A stretch of DNA of 34,423 bases from an uncultured Clostridia bacterium (GTDB lineage: Bacteria > Bacillota > Clostridia > TANB77 > CAG-508), in the NCBI GenBank assembly GCA_944390695.1, contig CALXQP010000008.1, positions 1-34,423 of the forward strand. Reading direction: 5' to 3'. A model generated the notes under the pieces. That model did not search any database. It was not told the DNA's origin and saw only the letters and a list, made by a program, of their open reading frames with translations. Of this stretch, positions 16,743-25,500 are shown piece by piece. The position numbers were made by a program, and so were the translations under genes. How positions within the stretch are numbered: the first letter of the stretch is position 1; each line of letters begins with the position of its first letter.

Positions 16743-18929
16743 ATGGACAAAATTACTATCAAAATTGCAAGCGAATTAGGTATAAAAGATTCGCAAGTAG
16801 AAAATACAATAAAACTAATTGATGAAGGAAACACAATTCCATTTATAGCACGTTACAGGAAAGAAGTTACAGGAGGACTAAGTGATGAAATTTTAAGAGA
16901 TTTAGGTGAAAGATTAAATTATTTAAGAAATCTGGAAACTAGGAAAAATGAAGTTATTAAATCAATAGATGAACAAGGAAAATTAACAGATGAATTAACT
17001 CTAGCAATAGCAGCTGCTGAAACACTAGCAGAAGTAGAAGATTTATATAGACCATATAAACAAAAAAAGAAAACAAGAGCAACAGTTGCAAAAGCAAAAG
17101 GCCTAGAGCCTCTTGCAGATATAATAATAAAACAAGAAGAAAAAACTCCAATTGAAGAAATTGCTGTAAAATATATAAATATTGATAATTTATCTGATGA
17201 AGAAAAAAATGATAAAGATAAAGTTGTTGCAAATATTGAAGATGCAATTCAAGGAGCTTTAGACATAATAGCAGAAAATATTTCAGATAATGCAAAATAT
17301 AGAAAATATATAAAAAAAGTATGTTATCATGAAGGAACAATTAATACAAAAGCATCTGATTCTGAAAAAAGTTCTAATTATGAAATGTATTATGATTTTT
17401 CTGAATTGGTATGTAAACTTCCAAGTCACAGAATACTTGCAATAAATAGAGGTGAAAATGAAGAATTTATTAAAGTTTCTATAAATAAGCCTGAAGAAAA
17501 GATTTTATATTATATGCAAAAAGACATAATAAAAAGTCAAACTCAATTTACAGAAATGTTAAAAAATACAATTCTAGATTCATTCAAAAGATTAATTGAA
17601 CCATCTATTGATAGAGAAATTCGTTCTGATTTGACAGAAAAAGCAGAAGAAAAAGCAATTAAAGTTTTTGGTCAAAATGCTAAACAATTATTACTTGGAG
17701 CTCCTATAAAAGGTAAAACAGTTATGGGGTTTGACCCAGCATACAGAACAGGATGTAAAATTGCTGTAATTGATGAAACTGGTAAAGTTTTAGATACTGC
17801 TACAGTATATCCAACAGAGCCACAAAATGATATAGAAAATGCTAAAAAAACTTTACTAAATTTAATTGAAAAACATCATATTGATATAATTGCAATTGGA
17901 AATGGAACAGCTTCAAGAGAATCTGAAGCATTTGTTGCAGACATGATAAAAGAAGTAAAACATGAAATTTGTTATGTTATAGTTAGTGAAGCTGGTGCAT
18001 CAGTATATTCAGCTTCAAAACTTGCAACAGAAGAATATCCTGATATAAATGTTTCAATAAGAGGTGCAATTTCAATTGCTCGTAGACTTCAAGACCCTCT
18101 TGCTGAACTTGTAAAAATTGATCCAAAAGCAATTGGAGTTGGCCAATACCAACATGATGTAAATCAAAAAAAATTATCTGAAAGTTTAACAGGTGTTGTT
18201 GAAGATAGTGTTAACAAAGTTGGTGTAGATGTAAATACTGCAACTCCATCTCTTCTTTCTTATGTTTCAAGTATTAATAATACAATGGCAAAAAATATCG
18301 TTAAATATAGAGATGAAAATGGAAAATTAAAAGAAAGAAAAGAATTATTAAAAGTTCCTAAATTAGGCAAAGTCGCATTTGAACAATGTGCAGGTTTCAT
18401 AAGAATTCCAGATGGAATAAATCCACTAGAAAATACAGCAGTTCATCCAGAAAGTTATGAGCAAACAGAAAAACTTTTGGATCTACTTGGATTTAAAATT
18501 AATGATTTAAAAAATAAAGAAACTCTAAATTCTTTACGAGAAAAGTTAAAATCAATTGATATTCCAACTTTTGCTCAAAAACTTGATATTGGTGAAATGA
18601 CTTTAACAGACATTATATCTGAGCTTTCAAAACCTGGGCGTGACCCTAGAGATGATATGCCAAAACCTGTTCTTCGTAATGATGTCCTTAGTTTCGATGA
18701 TTTAGCAGATGGCATGATTTTAACTGGTACTGTTCGTAATGTTATTGATTTCGGTGCTTTTGTTGATATTGGTGTAAAATATGATGGTCTTGTTCATATT
18801 TCCGAAATGAGTAATTCTTTTATAAAATCTCCTTCTGAAATTGTTTCTGTAGGTGATGTTGTTAAAGTAAAAGTAATTAAAATTGATAAAGAACGTAAAA
18901 AAGTTGGACTTTCAATGAAAATCAATTAA
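16743..18929 (+). CDS. tex: Tex-family RNA-binding transcription accessory protein
   Basis: 728 residues, the normal Tex/YhgF length. The N-terminal helical region has the family's NTIPFIARYRKEVTGGL. The YqgF/RuvC-like nuclease fold begins at VMGFDPAYRTGCK, and helix-hairpin-helix segments follow (DVNTATPSLLSYV and ECAGF-like EQCAGFIRI). The C-terminal S1 RNA-binding domain (about 650-728) begins GMILTGTVRNVIDFGAFVDI. Tex binds nucleic acids and affects transcription and RNA turnover. AAGGAAGGA lies before the ATG. It is a single gene with its own promoter and a terminator just after the stop; the upstream neighbour pflB is divergent. Confidence 0.96.
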   Translation: MDKITIKIASELGIKDSQVENTIKLIDEGNTIPFIARYRKEVTGGLSDEILRDLGERLNYLRNLETRKNEVIKSIDEQGKLTDELTLAIAAAETLAEVEDLYRPYKQKKKTRATVAKAKGLEPLADIIIKQEEKTPIEEIAVKYINIDNLSDEEKNDKDKVVANIEDAIQGALDIIAENISDNAKYRKYIKKVCYHEGTINTKASDSEKSSNYEMYYDFSELVCKLPSHRILAINRGENEEFIKVSINKPEEKILYYMQKDIIKSQTQFTEMLKNTILDSFKRLIEPSIDREIRSDLTEKAEEKAIKVFGQNAKQLLLGAPIKGKTVMGFDPAYRTGCKIAVIDETGKVLDTATVYPTEPQNDIENAKKTLLNLIEKHHIDIIAIGNGTASRESEAFVADMIKEVKHEICYVIVSEAGASVYSASKLATEEYPDINVSIRGAISIARRLQDPLAELVKIDPKAIGVGQYQHDVNQKKLSESLTGVVEDSVNKVGVDVNTATPSLLSYVSSINNTMAKNIVKYRDENGKLKERKELLKVPKLGKVAFEQCAGFIRIPDGINPLENTAVHPESYEQTEKLLDLLGFKINDLKNKETLNSLREKLKSIDIPTFAQKLDIGEMTLTDIISELSKPGRDPRDDMPKPVLRNDVLSFDDLADGMILTGTVRNVIDFGAFVDIGVKYDGLVHISEMSNSFIKSPSEIVSVGDVVKVKVIKIDKERKKVGLSMKIN

Positions 18930-18934
18930 TTTAT

Positions 18935-18974
18935 AAAATAAAAAAACTGAGGCAAAACTCAGTTTTTTTATTTT
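18935..18974 (+). terminator. Bidirectional terminator between tex and the HD-GYP gene
   Basis: AAAAAACTGAG (18941-18951) and CTCAGTTTTTT (from 18958) form a stem with a GCAAAA loop and a T-run on both strands. It can serve tex from the left and the convergent response-regulator gene from the right. Confidence 0.9.
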
Positions 18975-19018
18975 ATATATTAGGATTCCTATTTGTGGAC
19001 TTCGTCTTACTCATTGTA

Positions 19019-20086
19019 TTACCTAATATATTTTTCTTGAATTTCTTTTATTTCATCAAAATCATTTTCTAAAATATCTAAAAATACATCAGCAAGTTGT
19101 GGATCAAATTGTGTACCTTTACAATTTCTTATTTCATTTTTTACATATTCTAGATCTAATTTATCTCTATAACTTCTCCTACTTGTCATTGCATCAAATG
19201 TATCTGCAATTGCTGCAATTCTTGCAAGATATGGAATATCTTCACCTGCTAAACCTGAAGGATATCCTTTTCCATTATATTTTTCATGATGATGTTTTAC
19301 AATAGGAATAATATCTTTAAACATTGTTGCAGAACTTAAAATATGTGCACCTATTGATGGATGGTTTTTTATTTCTGAATATTCATCATCTGTGAGTTTT
19401 CCTGGTTTTAATAATATACTATCTGGAATTCCAATTTTGCCAATATCATGAAATAAACCACCTATTTTTAATAATTTAATTTGATCTTCTGGTAATCCAA
19501 CTTTTCTTCCAAGTAACACAGAATATTCTGAAACTCTATCAGAATGACCTCTTGTATATGTGTCTTTTGCTTCTACTGTATATCTTAATGTTTGCACAAT
19601 GTCTAAATATGCCTGCTCTAATTTTTCATTTGATTCTGCAAGTTCTTCATTTATTCTTTTTATTTCATACATTTGTTTTATTGATTTTATTCCTGATTCA
19701 ATTAATAATATTAATTGATCAAATTTATCACTTTTTTCACAATAACCTTGTATGTCTAATCTTTTTATAGTTTCTAGTGGTGGCGCCAAATCTTTATGAC
19801 CTGTTAGTAAAAGTATATATAATTCTTTATTAAATTTTCTTATTTCTTCTACTACTTCATCACCATGTAAAGGTGTCATCATAAAGTCTAATAGCATCAT
19901 ATCAAAATGCTCTTCTTTTACTCTTTCAATTGCTTCTACAGGATCTGTAATCCCTACAAATTCATAATTTGATTTTCTTAAAAATACAGATAATGATTCT
20001 AATATGCCCTCCTCATCATCAACTGCAATTATTTTATACTTCATTTCTTTTGTTCCGTTTAATTGTTCCTGAAGTGCTTTTCTCAT
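19019..20086 (-). CDS. Response regulator with HD-GYP output domain
   Basis: 355 residues. The receiver domain (about 16-135) has Asp23, Asp24, the phospho-acceptor Asp67 in LLDFMMTP and Lys119. A coiled linker (about 140-165) leads to an HD-GYP domain with HDIGKIGIPD (His214, Asp215), HHE (267-269) and NGKGYP (GYP 275-277). The metal-binding residues look complete, so an active cyclic-di-GMP phosphodiesterase is expected, although some HD-GYP proteins act on other cyclic dinucleotides. AGGGGTG lies nine bases before the chosen ATG. No kinase gene is adjacent on the same transcript; the nearest is the seven-helix kinase at 20752-22566. No GGDEF cyclase is seen in the window. Confidence 0.93.
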   Translation of the reverse strand: MRKALQEQLNGTKEMKYKIIAVDDEEGILESLSVFLRKSNYEFVGITDPVEAIERVKEEHFDMMLLDFMMTPLHGDEVVEEIRKFNKELYILLLTGHKDLAPPLETIKRLDIQGYCEKSDKFDQLILLIESGIKSIKQMYEIKRINEELAESNEKLEQAYLDIVQTLRYTVEAKDTYTRGHSDRVSEYSVLLGRKVGLPEDQIKLLKIGGLFHDIGKIGIPDSILLKPGKLTDDEYSEIKNHPSIGAHILSSATMFKDIIPIVKHHHEKYNGKGYPSGLAGEDIPYLARIAAIADTFDAMTSRRSYRDKLDLEYVKNEIRNCKGTQFDPQLADVFLDILENDFDEIKEIQEKYIR

Positions 20087-20118
20087 TTTCTATATCACCC
20101 CTAATTATACTTATTGAC

Positions 20119-20147
20119 ATTATATTAGTTTGTAAAATAAAAATCAA
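20119..20147 (-). promoter_or_regulatory. Sigma-A promoter for the HD-GYP gene
   Basis: On the minus strand, TTGATT (20142-20147), 17 bases, then TATAAT (20119-20124). The leader to the ATG at 20086 is about 25 bases. Confidence 0.65.
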
Positions 20148-20350
20148 TACTTTTTTTCAAATTTAATTGCACCTAATTATTACTGTTAAAAACAATGAAT
20201 AATACTGTCATTTATGCTTTCCGTGTAAAATTTTATCACTCTTTTAGTTAATGTTCATCTATTCAATTATAGGCTTTTCGACTTTTTTCGACAATATATT
20301 TCAATTATATTACATTTTTATTTCTTTTTTGTTACATTTTGTATTTTTGT
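20148..20350. other. Divergent intergenic region upstream of the HD-GYP and small-protein genes
   Basis: No convincing gene is seen. The only open frame (ATG near 20252, 36 codons) lacks a ribosome binding site. The notable content is the pair of phased TTCGAC motifs at 20277-20293, listed separately. Confidence 0.5.
20277..20293 (-). promoter_or_regulatory. Possible tandem Spo0A boxes
   Basis: On the minus strand, TGTCGAA (20287-20293) matches the Spo0A-box consensus TGNCGAA exactly. AGTCGAA (20277-20283) matches it at six of seven positions and lies ten bases away, the helical phasing expected for a bound Spo0A dimer. No spo0A gene is in the window, so this is tentative. Confidence 0.35.
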
Positions 20351-20379
20351 TTGATTTTTAGTATATTGCTTGATATACT
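20351..20379 (+). promoter_or_regulatory. Promoter for the small-protein gene
   Basis: TTGATT (20351-20356), 17 bases, then TATACT (20374-20379). The predicted start near 20386 keeps the GGAGGT ribosome binding site (20399-20404) in the transcript. A perfect palindrome covers the spacer and the -10. Confidence 0.5.
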
Positions 20380-20383
20380 AAAA
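20356..20383. promoter_or_regulatory. Operator-like palindrome over the small-protein promoter
   Basis: Perfect 11-base arms TTTTAGTATAT and ATATACTAAAA surround the spacer TGCTTG. A third half-site, TTAGTATAT, follows at 20384-20392. The palindrome overlaps the -10, the position of a repressor operator. The binding protein is unknown. Confidence 0.5.
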
Positions 20384-20409
20384 TTAGTATATTATTATTG
20401 GAGGTCATA

Positions 20410-20703
20410 ATGGAAAAAGAAAATATAGATGAAAAACAAACAGCAGATATTTCTGAAGAAGAAATTGACACTAATCCTTCTATAGCCAATGAAAATACTA
20501 CTTCTTCTATATCTGATAAAAACAATGCTTCTTCTACAAATATAACAGAATGCCATGAAATTGAAGAACCTTGTGTTGCTTTAACTATTATAGGTGAAAA
20601 TAAGCTTACAGATGCAGAAGTTTTTGTTAGGCGTGGAATAAAATTTTCTATAAAAGCTTTTTTTTCTACTCTTGTACTTACAATTATGCATATGTTTATG
20701 TAA
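20410..20703 (+). CDS. Small acidic protein with hydrophobic C-terminal tail, unknown
   Basis: 97 residues, not recognised. The first 50 or so residues are acidic and rich in Ser, Thr and Asn, as in disordered segments. A short middle part follows with two cysteines (ECHEIEEPC) and TIIGENKLTDAEVFVRRG. The last 20 residues are hydrophobic (FSIKAFFSTLVLTIMHMFM), which fits a tail-anchored membrane protein. An in-frame TTG lies just upstream, but GGAGGT sits four bases before the ATG at 20410, so this start is clear. It has its own promoter with an operator-like palindrome and a strong terminator. It lies between two signalling genes on the opposite strand and may be linked to them. Confidence 0.75.
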   Translation: MEKENIDEKQTADISEEEIDTNPSIANENTTSSISDKNNASSTNITECHEIEEPCVALTIIGENKLTDAEVFVRRGIKFSIKAFFSTLVLTIMHMFM

Positions 20704-20747
20704 AAAAGATAGTTTTAACTATTTATTATTAGTAAAACTATCTTTTT
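20703..20747 (+). terminator. Bidirectional terminator between the small gene and the kinase
   Basis: AAAGATAGTTTTAACT (from 20705) and AGTAAAACTATCTTTTT (from 20731) pair over about 15 bases with one bulge. T-runs are present on both strands. It ends both the small gene (plus) and the NRPS-kinase operon (minus). Confidence 0.85.
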
Positions 20748-20751
20748 ATTA

Positions 20752-22566
20752 TTATTTTTTAATTGGAATAATTATATTAAAAGTTGTTCCTTTTCCATCT
20801 TCAGAATTATAAGTAATATCTCCACCAAAACGTGCTTTAATATTTGAATAAGACATATATAATCCAAGACCTGTTCCATTTTTACCTTTAGTAGTTACCA
20901 TTTCTTTAAATAACTTATCTTTAACTTCTTCAGGTAAGCCTCCGGCAAAATCGGTTATGCTAAATATTACTTCACTACCTTTTTTATTAACTTCAAGTTG
21001 TATATTTTTGTCATGAACTCCATTATATGCTTGTATTGAATTTGAAATCATATTATTTACAACTTGAACTAGACTATTTACATCTCCTTTTAATATCAAG
21101 TTTTCATCTGTTTTCATTAATACATTAAGATATATATATGCATTTTTTAATTCATGTTTCATTAAAATATTTACTCTTTTTACAAGTTCACCAATTGTAA
21201 ATGAATCTTCTTCATTATTAGCAAGAGCCACAGCTTGTCCTTTTACAGTTGTAATAATATCTGACATATATTCTAAATGTGTTTTTATTTTAGGTATCCA
21301 TGCTTCCATTTCTCCAGCAATTTCATGATGATCTTTAGAATTTACAAGTGGGTCATCAATAGAACTATCATATTCTTTTATTAATTCATCTATCCCCTCT
21401 ATTGCACCCGCAATTGACATTATAGGTGTTTTTAAATTATGTGCTATTCCACCTATTAATTGTCCTAAAGATGCTAAACGCTCTCTTTCCATAAGTATTT
21501 CTTGATTATTTTTAATTGTTTCTAAATCTAGTTTGTGTTGTGTTATATCTTTTAATAATACTAATGTACCAAGTGTCGCTTTATCGGCATTTATAGTTGT
21601 TATCTCTATTGTAAAATATTTATTTATCCCTTCAAATTTTTGTTCATATGAAACTGTTGTATTGGTTTTTTTAGCTTTTTCTATAGATCTTTCTATTTTG
21701 TCACTTTTTATTATATATTTTTTATTTACTTGTAAAAATTCAATGAAATTCTTTCCCCTTATATTTTCACTATTTAATTTAAAAGTATTTAATAAAGTTT
21801 GGTTAAAATCTATAATACAATTATTGTTATCTAAAACAATATAACTATCTGACATCCTATCTACAATTTTTTGTAAAGCTATAGGTGCTACACCCAAAAA
21901 CTGAAATTTTAAAATTGAAAGTGCAAAAAGTAATACTGCTACTGTAAATGTGATAGGTGTTACATAAATTGACATTGGTATTATTTTAAATGTTCCTAAT
22001 ATATTTATAACAACAGGAATACTTATTCCCAAAACAATCAAAGTTGATTGTTTTGAGAAAAATCCTGAATTTCTTATAGAAAATTTTAATAAATAAAATA
22101 TTCCTATTCCTAATAATGCGTATGAGTATATATTATGTATTGTCATATAAGGACCATATATTGTATCTTCAAAATTAGTTGAATATTGTTCATAAAATAA
22201 ATGATGATAATCATTTGTCCATAATACTAATAGTGATATTATCGGTATTATAAACATTAATAAATATTTTTTCTTAAATTGTATTTTTGTGTTTGCAAAT
22301 ATTAATCCTGTAAAGAAAATACTTACTGGTAAAAAACATCCACCTATATATGAAAAATATTCAAATCTTATAGGATCTATATTAAATTTTTCTGCAAATA
22401 ATAACTGTGCTAAAACTGATGCTGTTAATATTATCAATAGGCCTACATCTATTTCAAATATTTTTTTTATTTGATTTTTATTTTTTCTCTTTGCTATATA
22501 TATAAATAATATTACAGATATTATTATAGATATTGTTAACATTGGTATATATATATATGTATTCAT
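20752..22566 (-). CDS. Histidine kinase with seven-helix N-terminal sensor and PAS domain
   Basis: 604 residues. Seven hydrophobic helices fill residues 1 to about 225, matching the N-terminal seven-transmembrane kinase sensor type. A PAS domain follows (about 230-340, SYIVLDNNNCIIDFN). The dimerisation domain has His376 in GIAHNLKTPI, unusual in having HNLKTP rather than HELKTP. The ATPase domain has NNMISNSIQAY, DFAGGLP and GTGLGLYMS. The start lies seven bases after the NRPS stop and its AAGGGGG ribosome binding site is inside the NRPS gene, so the two are co-transcribed and probably translationally coupled. No response regulator is in this operon. The ligand is unknown; a lipophilic or peptide product of the NRPS is a reasonable guess. 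Confidence 0.92.
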   Translation of the reverse strand: MNTYIYIPMLTISIIISVILFIYIAKRKNKNQIKKIFEIDVGLLIILTASVLAQLLFAEKFNIDPIRFEYFSYIGGCFLPVSIFFTGLIFANTKIQFKKKYLLMFIIPIISLLVLWTNDYHHLFYEQYSTNFEDTIYGPYMTIHNIYSYALLGIGIFYLLKFSIRNSGFFSKQSTLIVLGISIPVVINILGTFKIIPMSIYVTPITFTVAVLLFALSILKFQFLGVAPIALQKIVDRMSDSYIVLDNNNCIIDFNQTLLNTFKLNSENIRGKNFIEFLQVNKKYIIKSDKIERSIEKAKKTNTTVSYEQKFEGINKYFTIEITTINADKATLGTLVLLKDITQHKLDLETIKNNQEILMERERLASLGQLIGGIAHNLKTPIMSIAGAIEGIDELIKEYDSSIDDPLVNSKDHHEIAGEMEAWIPKIKTHLEYMSDIITTVKGQAVALANNEEDSFTIGELVKRVNILMKHELKNAYIYLNVLMKTDENLILKGDVNSLVQVVNNMISNSIQAYNGVHDKNIQLEVNKKGSEVIFSITDFAGGLPEEVKDKLFKEMVTTKGKNGTGLGLYMSYSNIKARFGGDITYNSEDGKGTTFNIIIPIKK

Positions 22567-22573
22567 TAGTAAA

Positions 22574-25500
22574 TTAATCCCCCTTTAATTTTATATTTAA
22601 ATATCCTATTTCTATTAGATATTCCAAATATTTTCTTATATATTTTATATCTATTTCAGGCCATTCAAAATTTAATTTTTTTAGGAAATCTTTTGTAAAA
22701 TCTTCTGTAATTTTAATATTAGATTCATATATTAATTTTCTATTTGAATCAAAATCTTGTATTATTCCTTGCAATATGTTAGATTTATCTTTATCATGTA
22801 ATATTTCATCTACTACTTTTAGGAATTCCTCAGAAGATACTATATTTACATTAATTCCTAGTTCTTTTAATATATCATAAAATTTTATAAGTGGCAAATG
22901 TTTATAATTTAATATGTGAAGTATTGAAAATTCTTTATTATAATGATTAGCAATTTTTATTATTGCATCAGCACTATAGTCTATTGGTGTAAATTCCACA
23001 TATCCTTTAGTCATATAATCTGGTACACAACCTATTTGTAAAAATGTTTTAATTCTACCAACAAAAGCATTTTCTAAGTGATTTTGTTGAAATTTTCCTT
23101 CTGAATATCTACTTGTTAAATTACCCATTCTTAATATATAAGCATTTAAACCATTTAAAATTCCATCTAATACTTCTTTTTCTGCCAAAAACTTACTTCT
23201 TACATATAAATTTTCTAAGTTTTGTCTTACATAAAATCTGTTTTCTCCATAGATTATATCTTCTTTTATTTCATTTTCTATAAATGCTCCTTCTGCAAAA
23301 TTATTGCCAGATACACTAATTGTAGATATATGCATTAATCTTACATTAAATCTTTTGCAAAAATCAACAACTCTTTTAGTTCCTTTAACATTTATTTCTT
23401 CAAATTCTTTATAATTTCCAAAATGTTTTACTAATGCTGCTGAATGGATTACTGTAGTAATATCATTTCCAAGATTTTTATATTCTTGTTCTGATAATCC
23501 TAAGTTTTCTTGAGTAATATCTCCTTCTATGCATATTATTCTATTTCCTATATATTTATCATATTTATCTTCAAAATAAAAATGTAATGTATTTTTTAAT
23601 CTATCAAGTGAAGACATATGATTTTTGTTTCTTATTAAACAATATATTATTCCTTTTTCTTGTTTTAAATAACTATCTAAAATATGAGCTCCAAGAAATC
23701 CTGTAACACCTGTTAATAATACATTTCCTATTGGTGTATATTCTAAATTTTTATTACTTAAATTTTCTACAGTGTTTTTATTAATTATGCCATCATATTT
23801 TTCTACACCTTTCATTGTATTAATTAAGTGGATTTCTGTATCATTTTCTATATAATCTGCTAATAATTTTACAGTTGGGTATTTGAATATATCTCCATAT
23901 GTAATATTTATATCATTTTTTAATGCTTCTATTTGCAATCTCATAGCACTAATAGAATCTCCACCACATTCAAAGAAATTATCATCTATGCTTATTTTTT
24001 CGACTTTTAAAATATCTTCAAATATTTTGGCTATTTTTTTCTCTATATCACTAGATGGTTCTATAAAATCTTTTTTATCTTGATATTGATTTACAATATC
24101 AGGTAATGCATTTTTATCTATCTTACCATTTTGGTTTTTAGGTAATGACTTTAATTGAACAATATATTTTGGTATCATATATTGCGGTAAAAATTTTGAC
24201 ATATATGTTTTTAATTGATCTATATCTATTTGTTTTTTAGCCACAATATATGTACATATTGCTTTTTCATTTTTTACATCTTTATATACAGTATAAGCTT
24301 CATTAATATCATCATATAAATTCACTATTGTTGTAATTTCACTTAGCTCTACTCTAAAACCTCTTATCTTTATTTGGCTGTCAATTCTTCCCATAAATTC
24401 TATAGTACCATCAGAATTCCATTTTGTCAAATCTCCTGTTTTATATACTGTTCCAGAACCAAATGGATTTTTAATGAATTTTTCTTTTGTTAAATCAGGA
24501 TTATTTAAATATCCTTTTGCAACACCATCTCCTCCTACCCATAGTTCTCCTGGTATTCCTATAGGTTGTAGATTTCCATTTTTAGACATTATATAACATG
24601 TTGAATTTGAAATTGGTTTTCCTATTGGTATTGCATTTTTATATTTTTTCTCAATCTTATGGCAACATGAAAATGTTGTATTTTCTGTAGGTCCATATCC
24701 ATTTATTATAATCAAATCAGGATTTGCAGTTTTTACCATATTTACATGTTTACAAGATAAAACATCTCCTCCTGTTAATACACATCTAACTGTTCTAAAC
24801 ATATGTGGATTTTCTTCAACTAATTGATTAAATAATGGTGCTGTTAACCATAATACACTAATTTTATTTTTTAATATATATGTATGTAATTGTTCTGCAT
24901 CTAATAATTCTTCTTTTCTTATTATATATAATTCTAATCCATTTAATAATGCTCCCCATATCTCAAAAGTACATGCATCAAAAACAATTGAACCTGTTTG
25001 CAAAATTTTATCATTTTCTTCAAATTTAATATAATTAGGATTTTTAACAAGTCTTACAATACTTTTATTTTCGATCATTACTCCTTTTGGTCTTCCTGTA
25101 GAACCAGATGTATACATTATATAAGCTAAATCTGAATTTTTACCATTATAATTAATATTTTGTATATCTTTTGATGAGTATATTGTTTCTGTATCTAAAT
25201 CAATATATATTGATTTTATAAGTAATCTCGCATCTAAATTTAGTTCTCTTGAAGTTAATAATATTTTAGCATTTGAATCTTTTAAAATATATTCTATTCT
25301 TTCTTTTGGATATCCTATATCTATTGGTAAATATGCACAACCTATTTTTAAAATTGCTATTATTGCTATTATTGCTTCTAAAGATTTATCTAATAAAATT
25401 GGAATAATATCTCCACTGGTTATACCTTGTTTTATCATATAATTAGCTAATTGATTAGCTCTTTCATTTAATTCTTTATATGTTAATTCATTTCCATCAA

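Noticed and set aside
20252-20362. A 36-codon plus-strand open frame upstream of the small-protein gene
   Set aside because: No ribosome binding site and a composition expected from T-rich noncoding DNA.
20370-20398. Alternative promoter TTGATA-17-TATTAT for the small-protein gene
   Set aside because: Its start point would fall after the ribosome binding site, so the upstream TTGATT-17-TATACT was preferred.
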